Below, piece after piece: positions 6,341 to 12,905 of a DNA stretch of 17,114 nucleotides. Position numbers and translations under genes: made by a program. Source of the DNA: Planctomycetota bacterium (GTDB lineage: Bacteria > Planctomycetota > MHYJ01 > JACQXL01). Where the stretch lies: contig JACQXL010000149.1 of NCBI GenBank assembly GCA_016208805.1, forward strand, positions 1-17,114, read 5' to 3'. Every line of letters begins with the position of its first letter. Within the stretch, counting starts at the first letter, position 1. The notes below the pieces were generated by a model. That model was given only the letters and a program-made list of their open reading frames with translations, was not told where the DNA came from and ran no database searches.

Positions 6341-6943
6341 GTTGACAATCTCTATGGCCAGCCGTTCCATTTCCAAGGTGAGATTGCCGACGACCGAGCG
6401 GAAATAGGCCAGCATTATATAGGCCGGGATGGCAATGACCAGCCCGACCACGGTGGTGATGAGCGCCTCCCAGATACCGCCGGCCAGGTCGCCCGGTCCG
6501 ATGGCCTGCCCGACCGCGGCCAGTTTCTGGATTTCCTGGAACGCCCGAATCATCCCGCTAACCGTGCCCAGGAATCCGATTAAGGGCGAGACCTGGGCGA
6601 TAACCGAAAGGATGCCCCACCCCTTTTCCAGCCAGGGCAGCTCCACGGCCGATGATTCCTGGAATATCTGGCGGACCTTGTCGCGGGGTAGTTTGTCTAT
6701 CACACCGGAGATGCCCTTGTGGTAAATCCGGGCCAGGGACAGAGTTGATATCTCGCAGACCTTGAGCGCCTCGTTCATAGACTTGCCCTTGATGGTCTGG
6801 CCCAGCAGGCACAGGAAATCATTGAGGTTGCGCTTTATCTTGTGCAGCGATATGAGCCGTTCAATGATAATCGCCAGCGCCACAACCGAACAAGCCAGCA
6901 ACGGATAGATGAACACCCCGCCTTTGGTTAAGAATGACCACAT
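6314..6943 (-). CDS. MotA/TolQ/ExbB family proton channel protein
   Basis: This 209-residue inner-membrane protein belongs to the family whose members pair with ExbD/TolR-type proteins to convert proton flow into mechanical work, in TonB transport, Tol envelope maintenance or motility. It has the standard layout: a first membrane helix near residues 10-30, a long cytoplasmic loop, a second helix at about 111-131 (SVIAQVSPLIGFLGTVSGMI) and a third at about 157-181 (WEALITTVVGLVIAIPAYIM). The pattern GFLGTVSGMIRAF is diagnostic. No ExbD/TolR partner follows; downstream there is only a 50-residue basic protein and repeats. Its last residues are encoded by a dispersed repeat. It probably ends the rpsP-mtnA transcription unit. 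TolQ versus ExbB cannot be decided. Confidence 0.85.
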   Translation of the reverse strand: MWSFLTKGGVFIYPLLACSVVALAIIIERLISLHKIKRNLNDFLCLLGQTIKGKSMNEALKVCEISTLSLARIYHKGISGVIDKLPRDKVRQIFQESSAVELPWLEKGWGILSVIAQVSPLIGFLGTVSGMIRAFQEIQKLAAVGQAIGPGDLAGGIWEALITTVVGLVIAIPAYIMLAYFRSVVGNLTLEMERLAIEIVNYDLVSGLN

Positions 6944-6989
6944 AAGTTAAATCCTATCTCCTAAACCGGTGGCGTCAAGAAAAACCCAG

Positions 6990-7007
6990 CCACAGATTAC
7001 ACAGATT
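6990..7007 (+). repeat. CCACAGAT-type dispersed repeat
   Basis: CCACAGATTACACAGATT lies in the 95-bp gap between exbB and the small membrane protein. Relatives are at 3325, 8239 (inside mtnA) and 11013 (between gcvPA and gcvPB). Confidence 0.5.
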
Positions 7008-7038
7008 TTCTTTGGCTACCCCCTCCTGAAAAATATCG

Positions 7039-7410
7039 TTAGAAATGGATTGTCCAACCACTAAAAGCACCGAACCAGATTAAGCCATACCATACACCTG
7101 CTACGGGGAATAAATTTAAAGTAGCAATAACTACTGAAAAAAGCGTCCACAGTTTATTATCAAGGAATTTGTTTCGTTTTATTCTAATATAAGAAACGAT
7201 GGCACATATATAAGTTGTCAGTATTAATGAGGGGGAAATAAACAATACTACTCGGAGTATCCATTTGGGAGAAACATCTTTATCGGTCATTATAACCGCC
7301 AAGAAGGTTAAAGTTGGAAGAATACTGCCTATTGCACTAATAAAACCAATAACAGCCAACGGCTCCGTTTTAGTTAGATTAGAACGCGAGCATTGATCTT
7401 TCGGATTCAT
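7039..7410 (-). CDS. Small three-helix membrane protein, unknown function
   Basis: This 123-residue protein has a short polar N-terminus and three hydrophobic segments at about 18-41, 51-75 and 88-115. A basic loop (RIKRNK) between the second and third suggests that loop faces the cytoplasm. I do not recognise a family; it loosely resembles small DUF4190-like membrane proteins. The gene is clearly more AT-rich than its neighbours rpsP, mtnA and exbB, which may mean recent acquisition. It begins 5 bases after the mtnA stop, so it is probably translated from the same transcript. No Shine-Dalgarno sequence is visible. Confidence 0.6.
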   Translation of the reverse strand: MNPKDQCSRSNLTKTEPLAVIGFISAIGSILPTLTFLAVIMTDKDVSPKWILRVVLFISPSLILTTYICAIVSYIRIKRNKFLDNKLWTLFSVVIATLNLFPVAGVWYGLIWFGAFSGWTIHF

Positions 7411-7415
7411 AATAA

Positions 7416-8534
7416 TTATTTTCTTCCGCGTCCTCTGCGCCTCTGCGGTGAAAATATTCTCTTCTCGGTGATGATGGCGGTAATCAATCCTGCCGGCGTG
7501 ACATCAAATGCCGGGTTATAGACCTTGGTGTTTTTGGGCGCGATGGGGTGGTTAGCGATATGAGTAACTTCTTCCGGCGCGCGGTATTCTATGGGGATAT
7601 CCTTGCCGGTCTTAATCCTGGGGTCAAATGTGGAATACGGCGCGGCCACATAAAACGGTATCCGGTGATGTTTAGCCAGCACGGCCAGCGAGTATGTGCC
7701 GATTTTATTGGCCGTATCGCCGTTGCGGGCAATCCGGTCCGCGCCGACTATTACGCAGTCAATCTTACCATCGCTCATCAGTTTGCCGGCCATACTGTCG
7801 CATATCAGAGTAGTATCAATATTATTCTTCTGCAGTTCCCAGACGGTCAGCCGGGCGCCCTGGAGCACCGGTCGGGTCTCGGTGGCATAGACCTTGAACC
7901 GTTTGCCTTCGGTTTTGGCTTGATAGATAATTGCTAATGCCGTGCCGATGCCGGTAGTGGCCAATGCGCCGGCGTTGCAATGGGTCAGGATGCCGTATCC
8001 CTTACGGGATTTCCACCTAATGTTAATCCCGACAGGGAATCCGTTCTTGATGAGGCGCGCGCCGTTCTGGCCGATGCGCGCGCAGAGTTCTTTATCCTCC
8101 TGCCAGATATTCATCGCTTCCTTTAAGTAAGCGGATTTAACGGATAGAGCGGATTTGGTTTTAACTCTTAACATTCGGTCAACCGCCCATTTCAGGTTTA
8201 CTGCCGTCGGCCTGGCCGCAATAAGTCTTGCGGCCAATCGGTGTTTATCTGTGTTCATCTGTGGTTTACGACGTACCCCCAGATAGAACCCGAATGCCGC
8301 TGTGACGCCAATCAGCGGCGCGCCGCGTACAGACAGATTCTTGATTGCCTTGATGACCGACTCAACATTGCGGCAGGTGAGGTATCTGACTTGATGCGGG
8401 AGTTTACGCTGGTCAAGCAGGAGGAGGTAACCCTTTTCACCGCCCACCCATCTGAGTGTCCAGCCTTCGTCCCGATGTCCATCGGGACTACGGCGGAGTA
8501 GGCTCGGCGGGGAGTTTAACTGGACGGCCTTCAT
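7416..8534 (-). CDS. mtnA: S-methyl-5-thioribose-1-phosphate isomerase
   Basis: MtnA converts methylthioribose-1-phosphate to methylthioribulose-1-phosphate in the methionine salvage pathway; related eIF2B-like isomerases act on other ribose phosphates. Catalytic residues are present: Cys186 in ILTHCNAGALATTG and Asp266 in VGADRIARNGDTANKIGT. LLLDQRKLP and VRGAPLIGVTAAFG mark the N-terminal domain. At 372 residues it is longer than the usual 345 or so. The extra length lies in stretches that match dispersed repeats, at about residues 15-22, 90-100, 126-137, 165-180 and 361-372. The start lies one base after the rpsP stop, indicating coupled translation. No other salvage gene is in the window. 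Confidence 0.92.
   Translation of the reverse strand: MKAVQLNSPPSLLRRSPDGHRDEGWTLRWVGGEKGYLLLLDQRKLPHQVRYLTCRNVESVIKAIKNLSVRGAPLIGVTAAFGFYLGVRRKPQMNTDKHRLAARLIAARPTAVNLKWAVDRMLRVKTKSALSVKSAYLKEAMNIWQEDKELCARIGQNGARLIKNGFPVGINIRWKSRKGYGILTHCNAGALATTGIGTALAIIYQAKTEGKRFKVYATETRPVLQGARLTVWELQKNNIDTTLICDSMAGKLMSDGKIDCVIVGADRIARNGDTANKIGTYSLAVLAKHHRIPFYVAAPYSTFDPRIKTGKDIPIEYRAPEEVTHIANHPIAPKNTKVYNPAFDVTPAGLITAIITEKRIFSPQRRRGRGRK
7421..7454 (-). repeat. Dispersed repeat encoding the MtnA C-terminus
   Basis: Minus-strand TTTTCACCGCAGAGGCGCAG continuing AGGACGCGGAAGAA is of a kind usually found between genes. Here it encodes the last residues of MtnA (FSPQRRRGRGRK), past the conserved end of the enzyme. 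Confidence 0.5.
7997..8042. repeat. Palindromic repeat inside mtnA
   Basis: Two small hairpins, ATCCC-TTAC-GGGAT (7997-8010) and TCCC-GACA-GGGA (8027-8038), lie within coding sequence. They encode about residues 165-180 (FPVGINIRWKSRKGYG), just before the catalytic HCNAG segment, where other MtnA proteins have a short loop. Confidence 0.6.
8123..8157 (-). repeat. AAGCGGATTTAA-family repeat inside mtnA
   Basis: Plus strand TTAAGTAAGCGGATTTAACG followed by GATAGAGCGGATTT matches the intergenic copy upstream of rpsP (8806-8825). Read on the coding strand it gives KSALSVKSAYLK, about residues 126-137 of MtnA. Confidence 0.65.
8239..8267 (-). repeat. CCACAGATGAACACAGAT repeat inside mtnA
   Basis: The coding strand reads AACCACAGATGAACACAGAT followed by AAACACCG. 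This is almost the same as the spacer between gcvPA and gcvPB (11013-11045). It is translated as KPQMNTDKHR (residues 90-99) in a loop of MtnA. Confidence 0.7.
8469..8488. repeat. Hairpin repeat near the mtnA 5' end
   Basis: A perfect palindrome, GTCCCGAT-gtcc-ATCGGGAC, is translated as part of SPDGHRDEG (about residues 16-24). It precedes the point where conserved MtnA sequence starts (TLRWV), so this stretch is an extra N-terminal segment. Confidence 0.55.
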
Positions 8535-8535
8535 T

Positions 8536-8790
8536 TTATTTTACTGCCAGGCCGGCCATTTTGAAGATATTGCCCAGTGCCGCGGTCGGTCGGGCGCCGT
8601 GTTTCAGCCAGTGCTTGAGCCGGGCCTGGTCAACGACCACCTTCTTGGTGTCTTCCTTGACCTTGGGGTCGTAACTGCCCAGCCGTTCCAGGTACATACC
8701 GTCCCGCCGGGTCCGGCTGTCATACACGCAGATACGGTAATAGGGCAGGTTCTTGCGGCCCATCCGGGATAATCTGATTTTTACTGACAT
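8536..8790 (-). CDS. rpsP: 30S ribosomal protein S16
   Basis: This 84-residue protein has the normal S16 length and binds 16S rRNA in the small subunit. It begins with the hallmark SVKIRLSRMGRKNLPYYRI, followed by DSRTRRDGMYLERLGSYDP and the C-terminal QARLKHWLKHGARPT. A strong Shine-Dalgarno sequence, GGAGGTG, lies about 6 bp upstream of the ATG. In most bacteria rpsP is followed by rimM and trmD; here mtnA follows with a one-base gap, so this is a rearranged ribosomal operon. Confidence 0.96.
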   Translation of the reverse strand: MSVKIRLSRMGRKNLPYYRICVYDSRTRRDGMYLERLGSYDPKVKEDTKKVVVDQARLKHWLKHGARPTAALGNIFKMAGLAVK

Positions 8791-8805
8791 TATACACCTC
8801 CGTTT

Positions 8806-8862
8806 AGTAAGCGGATTTAACGGATTAACCTGATAATTTTCTGTTTAATCTGCTTAATCAGT
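8806..8862. repeat. AAGCGGATTAA-family repeats upstream of rpsP
   Basis: GTAAGCGGATTTAACGGATT and, in the opposite sense, TTTAATCTGCTTAATCAGTT form an imperfect inverted pair in the rpsP leader. Members of the same family recur at 3386, 6300, 8123 and 9574. Confidence 0.55.
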
Positions 8863-8868
8863 TTACAC

Positions 8869-8896
8869 ACTCTACACGGATTGAGAATTTAGTCAA
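8869..8896 (-). promoter_or_regulatory. Candidate rpsP-mtnA promoter
   Basis: On the minus strand, TTGACT (8896-8891), a 16-bp spacer and TAGAGT (8874-8869) form a reasonable sigma-70 promoter. The untranslated leader would be about 70 bases and would include the AAGCGGATT repeats. Confidence 0.45.
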
Positions 8897-8903
8897 GAAT
8901 TTG

Positions 8904-8931
8904 TTGACCCCGCACATAATTTGCATATATT
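8904..8931 (+). promoter_or_regulatory. Candidate promoter in the element end upstream of gcvH
   Basis: TTGACC (8904-8909), a 16-bp spacer and TATATT (8926-8931) each match the sigma-70 consensus at five of six positions. The spacer coincides with the left inverted repeat of the 8907-9054 element and points towards gcvH. Confidence 0.4.
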
Positions 8932-9054
8932 AGTTTACGATAATAAAAAGAATCCATATTGTGATAAATCTGTGTCTTGCCTGTCCAGACATTACGTTGG
9001 ATGCAGGTAGGGACGACCCCTACGGGGCACCCTGATGCAAATTATGTGCGGGGT
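8907..9054. mobile_element. Small inverted-repeat element between rpsP and gcvH
   Basis: Identical 20-bp inverted ends, ACCCCGCACATAATTTGCAT at 8907-8926 and its reverse complement at 9035-9054, bound 148 bp of DNA with no coding capacity. The right half holds a GACGACCCCTACGGGGCACC stretch. No clear target duplication is seen and the window has only one copy, so MITE status is inferred from structure alone. It differs in sequence from the 190-bp MITEs. Confidence 0.6.
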
Positions 9055-9084
9055 TGACTCCGTTAGTAAAGGATAAATAATCCT

Positions 9085-9468
9085 ATGTCAGACTCATTAT
9101 ATTATTCGCAGACGCACGAGTGGGCCAGGGTGTCGAGAGACGTTGCCACAATCGGGATAACCGATTTCGCCGCCCAGCAACTATCCGACCTGATTCATCT
9201 GGAACTGCCCAAGCCCAAGACCCAGTTAAAACAGAACGAACCGCTGGGCGAAGTGGAGTCGGTCAAGACCGTCAGCGATATCAACAGCCCCTTGAGCGGC
9301 GAGGTGATTGAGCGCAACGACTCGGTCCTGACCGACCTGAACAAGGTCAACGCCGACCCCTTCGGCGCCGGTTGGATGGTCAAGGTCAAGGTCGCCAACC
9401 CGGCCGAACTCAAGAACCTGCTGACCGAAGCGGCCTATAAGAAACTCTGCGAAACAGATGCTCATTAA
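9085..9468 (+). CDS. gcvH: Glycine cleavage system H protein
   Basis: GcvH is the lipoylated carrier that moves the aminomethyl group from the P protein to the T protein in glycine breakdown. At 127 residues it has normal length. THEWARV (10-16) and GITDFAAQQLSDLIHLELP are typical, and the lipoylation site is Lys61 in GEVESVKTVSDINSPLSGEV. The C-terminus has DPFGAGWMVKVKVANPAEL. AAAGGA upstream is a weak ribosome binding site. It leads the gcvPA-gcvPB cluster; gcvT and lpd are not in the window. Confidence 0.95.
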   Translation: MSDSLYYSQTHEWARVSRDVATIGITDFAAQQLSDLIHLELPKPKTQLKQNEPLGEVESVKTVSDINSPLSGEVIERNDSVLTDLNKVNADPFGAGWMVKVKVANPAELKNLLTEAAYKKLCETDAH

Positions 9469-9490
9469 TAGGTAAACGGATTTAATAGTT

Positions 9491-9566
9491 CGGCTGCCTG
9501 TGAAGTTGCAGCCGACTATAGGTGGCAGTAATTCTGGCGCCAAAGGCGCCAGCAAACTGCCACCTA
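9491..9566. repeat. Nested hairpins between gcvH and gcvPA
   Basis: One hairpin is CGGCTGC (9491-9497) with GCAGCCG (9508-9514). The second is nested: outer arms TAGGTGGCAGT (9519-9529) and ACTGCCACCTA (9556-9566) enclose CTGGCGCC-aaa-GGCGCCAG (9534-9552). All arms pair perfectly. No U-tract follows, so it is not a standard terminator. It could be a repeat element or a processing/stability structure that sets GcvH versus GcvP levels (inference). Confidence 0.65.
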
Positions 9567-9573
9567 CTGATTG

Positions 9574-9613
9574 AGCCGATTTATTATCCGATTAATCCGC
9601 TTAATCTGTTTAC
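9574..9613. repeat. AATCCGCTTAA-family repeat before gcvPA
   Basis: GCCGATTTATTATCCGATTA and then ATCCGCTTAATCTGTTTAC fill the immediate leader of gcvPA. It is the same family as 8806-8862, in the opposite sense. It leaves gcvPA without a recognisable Shine-Dalgarno sequence. Confidence 0.5.
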
Positions 9614-9617
9614 TTGA

Positions 9618-11012
9618 ATGGTTATGCCATATATTCCTCATACCTCCCGCGATGAGCAGGAGATGTTAAAATCCATCGGCGTCTCATCCATTGACGAACT
9701 GTTCCAGTCTATTCCAGCGTCAGTCCGGCTGAACGAACCGCTCAAACTGCCTGCGCCGCTCTCGGAGATAGAAATTACCAATTACCTGCGCGCCCTGGCC
9801 GAGCGCAATACCGGCCTGCACAAGATGCCCGGTTTCCTGGGCGGCGGCTGTTACAACCACTATATCCCGGCCGTGGTGGACCACCTGTCCGGCCGGAGCG
9901 AGTTCTATACATCTTACACGCCCTACCAGCCGGAAATCAGCCAAGGGAACCTCCAGGCTTTCTTTGAGTTCCAGACGATGATGTGCGAACTGACCGGGTT
10001 GGAGGTCTCCAATGTCTCGCTCTACGACGGTGCCACGGCCACGGCCGAGGCCGTCCTGATGGCGCTGGCCGTCACCGGCAAGAACAAGGTGGTTATCTCC
10101 AGGACTATCCATCCCGAATACCGGGCCGTGATCAGCACCTATCTGGCAGATTTATCTAAACCGATAACCCTTACCGAGATTGCGCTCAAGGACGGCATCA
10201 CCGATACCGCACTACTGGAGAAAGCGGTTGATAACGACACGGCCTGCGTGGTCTTCCAGACGCCGAACTTCTTCGGGATACTTGAGCCGGTAGATGATAT
10301 CAGCCGGATTGCCCATAAGACAGGCGCGTTATTAATCAGCGTAGTCAACCCGATTTCGCTGGCGCTCCTCAAACCGCCGGGCGAATACGGGGCGGATATT
10401 GCCGTGGGCGAGGCTCAGGCGCTGGGTAACCGGATGTCGTTCGGCGGTCCGCACCTCGGCTTTATGGTTACCAAAAAGGAGTTCGTGCGCAAGATGCCCG
10501 GCCGCATCGTCGGCCAGGCCGTGGATACGGACGGCAAACGCGGGTTCGTGTTGACCCTTTCCACCCGTGAACAACACATCCGCCGGGCCAAGGCCACCTC
10601 CAACATCTGCTCCAACGAGGCGTTGCTGGCCACGCGCGCCACGATTTATTTAGCCGCGCTGGGCAAACAAGGACTAATGCAGGTAGCCAACCTCTGCCTC
10701 CAGAAGGCGCACTATTTTGCCGGCGAAATCGCCAAGATTAAAGGTTATAAACTGCTGTTCAACCAGCCGTTCTTTAATGAGTTTGCGGTCCAGTGCCCGG
10801 AATCGCCGGCTGAAGTAAACAAGACCAAACTGTTGGCCAACAAGATTATCGGCGGGCTGGAGGTCAACCCGTTCTACCCGGAATTGAGAAACCTGCCGGA
10901 CGGCAAAGTGGGCGGGGCGATGCTGTTGACCGTGACCGAGATGAATACCAAACAGGAGATGGATAAATTCATAGACCGGATTAAACAGTGGTTCTTCCGC
11001 TACCGCGTTTGA
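9618..11012 (+). CDS. gcvPA: Glycine dehydrogenase (decarboxylating) subunit 1
   Basis: This is the N-terminal half of the two-subunit form of the P protein. Together with GcvPB it binds glycine, releases CO2 and passes the aminomethyl group to lipoyl-GcvH. It has 464 residues, near the usual 440-450. Family features are the start MPYIPHTSRDEQEML, LGGGCYNHYIPAVVDHL, the SYTPYQPEISQG stretch and SLYDGATATAEA. This half adopts the PLP-transferase fold but lacks the cofactor Lys. ATG 9618 gives MVMPYIPHT, while ATG 9624 fits the family start slightly better. The leader is a repeat with no clear Shine-Dalgarno sequence, so coupling to gcvH is doubtful. gcvPB follows after 33 bp. Confidence 0.95.
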   Translation: MVMPYIPHTSRDEQEMLKSIGVSSIDELFQSIPASVRLNEPLKLPAPLSEIEITNYLRALAERNTGLHKMPGFLGGGCYNHYIPAVVDHLSGRSEFYTSYTPYQPEISQGNLQAFFEFQTMMCELTGLEVSNVSLYDGATATAEAVLMALAVTGKNKVVISRTIHPEYRAVISTYLADLSKPITLTEIALKDGITDTALLEKAVDNDTACVVFQTPNFFGILEPVDDISRIAHKTGALLISVVNPISLALLKPPGEYGADIAVGEAQALGNRMSFGGPHLGFMVTKKEFVRKMPGRIVGQAVDTDGKRGFVLTLSTREQHIRRAKATSNICSNEALLATRATIYLAALGKQGLMQVANLCLQKAHYFAGEIAKIKGYKLLFNQPFFNEFAVQCPESPAEVNKTKLLANKIIGGLEVNPFYPELRNLPDGKVGGAMLLTVTEMNTKQEMDKFIDRIKQWFFRYRV

Positions 11013-11045
11013 AACCACAGATGAACACAGATAGACACGGATTAT
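11013..11045 (+). repeat. CCACAGATGAACACAGAT repeat forming the gcvPA-gcvPB spacer
   Basis: AACCACAGATGAACACAGAT plus AGACACGGATTA fills the entire gap between the gcvPA stop and the gcvPB ATG. There is no normal ribosome binding site; the only purine-rich motif is CGGAT inside the repeat. It is nearly identical to the copy inside mtnA at 8239-8267. Confidence 0.7.
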
Positions 11046-12596
11046 ATGAAACTAATATTTGAGCAGTCACAGCCGGGCCGGAGCGCGTGCGCCCTGCCCA
11101 AACCCGATGTGCCGGAAGCGCCGTTGGATAAACTGGTGCCGGCGCAGTATCTCAGGCAATCGCCGCCCGGACTGCCGGAAGTGGACGAACTCACACTGGT
11201 GCGCCATTATACCGAACTATCGCGCCGGAATGTCGGAGTGGACAACGTCTTTTATCCGCTCGGTTCCTGCACGATGAAGTATAACCCCAAGATAAACGAG
11301 ACCCTGGCCGGACTGTCCGGCCTGAACGAGATTCATCCATATCAACCCGAAGAGACCGTCCAGGGCATCCTCCAGATAATTTATGAACTGGGTGAATGCC
11401 TGAAAGAGATTTCCGGCCTGGATGCGGTATCAATGGCGCCGGCGGCCGGCGCGCACGGCGAGTTCACCGGCATCAAGACCATCAAGGCATTCCATAAAGC
11501 CAATCATCAGGAACAACGTATTCAGGTGCTGATACCGGATTCGGCCCACGGCACAAACCCGGCCAGCGTCGCCTTCTGCGGCTACGAGCCGGTGGAGATA
11601 AAATCAGATGCCTGCGGCAACGTGGACTTGGCCGACCTGAAGAGCAAACTCAACGACCGGACTGCGGCGATAATGCTGACCATCCCCAATACGTTAGGAC
11701 TCTTTGACGAGCATATGTTGAAGATAGCCGAGATGGTGCACCAGTCCGGCGCATTGGTTTATATGGACGGCGCCAACCTCAACGCCCTGATGGGCATTGT
11801 CAAGCCGGCCGACCTTGGGGTGGATGTCCTGCACTTCAACCTGCACAAGACTTTTGCTACGCCGCACGGCGGGGGCGGACCGGGCGCCGGGCCGATTGCC
11901 GTCACAACCAAACTGGCCCCATTCCTGCCTGTGCCGGTTATTACCCGCGAACCGCTCAAGGACGGCAAATCCGGCGATACCTCAGTCCTGAAAAAGCAAC
12001 ACCTCTATTCGCTCTCGCGCCAGAAGGGCGATACCAGTTCCATACTCAAGATGGAGCACTTTTATACCTTCTGCTGTCCGGACCAGAGCATCGGCCGAAT
12101 CAAAGGGTTCTACGGCAACATCAATGTCCTGGTCAAGGCCTATATCTATATCCGGATGCTGGGCGCAGAAGGGTTGAAGAAGGCCAGCCAGATGGCAGTC
12201 TTGAATGCCAACTATATTCTTAGCCAACTCAAGGAATATTATCCGTCCACTTGCTCCACGCAGAGATTATGCATGCACGAATGCGTCTTGAGTGGCGTTA
12301 AACAGATGAAGGAATCCGGCGTCAAGACGCTGGACATTGCCAAGCGGCTGATAGATTACGGGTTTCATCCGCCGACGATATATTTCCCGCTGATAGTGCA
12401 CGAGGCGTTGATGATAGAGCCGACCGAGACCGAGAGCAAGGAGACGTTGGACGGGTTCATAGAGGCGATGAAGCAGATAGCCAAGGAGTCCAAGGACAAT
12501 CCGCAATTAGTCAAATCTGCGCCGCAGACGACCGTGGTCAAGCGGTTGGACGAGGTCAAAGCCGCCCGTGAACTGGTCTTGAGATACCAGCCGTAG
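11046..12596 (+). CDS. gcvPB: Glycine dehydrogenase (decarboxylating) subunit 2
   Basis: This is the PLP-carrying C-terminal half of the glycine cleavage P protein. The PLP Schiff-base Lys268 is in HFNLHKTFATPHGGGGPGAG. Other landmarks are FYPLGSCTMKYNPKINE, PAAGAHGEFTG, DSAHGTNPASV and near the end DYGFHPPTIYFPLIV and MIEPTETESKETLD. At 516 residues it is about 30 longer than usual. The excess lies at about residues 307-345 between PVPVITREPLKDG and SIGRIKGFYGN. This segment contains two related units, GDTSVLKKQHLYSL and GDTSSILKMEHFYTF, so it looks like a duplicated insert in a loop. Its leader is a dispersed repeat. Confidence 0.95.
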   Translation: MKLIFEQSQPGRSACALPKPDVPEAPLDKLVPAQYLRQSPPGLPEVDELTLVRHYTELSRRNVGVDNVFYPLGSCTMKYNPKINETLAGLSGLNEIHPYQPEETVQGILQIIYELGECLKEISGLDAVSMAPAAGAHGEFTGIKTIKAFHKANHQEQRIQVLIPDSAHGTNPASVAFCGYEPVEIKSDACGNVDLADLKSKLNDRTAAIMLTIPNTLGLFDEHMLKIAEMVHQSGALVYMDGANLNALMGIVKPADLGVDVLHFNLHKTFATPHGGGGPGAGPIAVTTKLAPFLPVPVITREPLKDGKSGDTSVLKKQHLYSLSRQKGDTSSILKMEHFYTFCCPDQSIGRIKGFYGNINVLVKAYIYIRMLGAEGLKKASQMAVLNANYILSQLKEYYPSTCSTQRLCMHECVLSGVKQMKESGVKTLDIAKRLIDYGFHPPTIYFPLIVHEALMIEPTETESKETLDGFIEAMKQIAKESKDNPQLVKSAPQTTVVKRLDEVKAARELVLRYQP

Positions 12597-12633
12597 CCAC
12601 ACCCGCCTGCGCCGATATGTCTGCATACGACTC

Positions 12634-12688
12634 GCCCGCATAGGCAGGCCTGTCTGCGTGCCACGCACAGGCAGAGGCTTCGGCGGGC
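12634..12688. repeat. Nested inverted repeat downstream of gcvPB
   Basis: Outer arms GCCCGC (12634-12639) and GCGGGC (12683-12688) enclose GCCTGT (12648-12653) with ACAGGC (12667-12672) and GCGTG with CACGC (12656-12666). It starts 38 bp after the gcvPB stop and has no U-tract. It may shield or end the transcript, or be another repeat module related to the CCCGCCTG...CGGGCAGGC hairpin at 3333-3352. Confidence 0.5.
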
Positions 12689-12772
12689 AGGGATTACACG
12701 GATTAAAAAGAGCCATCCGACACAGGTAGGTGCCCTACAAATCAAGCAGGGCAATCACCATAAAAGTTATTC

Positions 12773-12800
12773 TTGACACCAAAATGGTTATGGATATACT
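12773..12800 (+). promoter_or_regulatory. Strong-looking orphan promoter
   Basis: A perfect TTGACA (12773-12778), a 16-bp spacer and TATACT (12795-12800) make the best sigma-70 match in the window. Just downstream is a 10-codon frame (ATG 12810, MKLAQFIKKF) ending in TAG, then the MITE at 12906. Either a gene formerly read from here has decayed, or this drives a leader for the RHS-tip gene. Confidence 0.5.
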
Positions 12801-12905
12801 AACGTCCTATGAAGTTAGCGCAGTTTATTAAGAAGTTCTAGGAGTTGCGGGAATGCACACCAAGTTGATGAATCCGTAAACTCTTGTAACCAAAAATTGC
12901 TAATT

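Noticed and set aside
8932..9084. Glycine riboswitch upstream of gcvH
   Set aside because: No recognisable tandem aptamer core; the space is filled by the 148-bp inverted-repeat element.
12810..12842. Ten-codon frame MKLAQFIKKF as a real gene
   Set aside because: It is too short and has no clear ribosome binding site; kept only as an observation linked to the promoter upstream.
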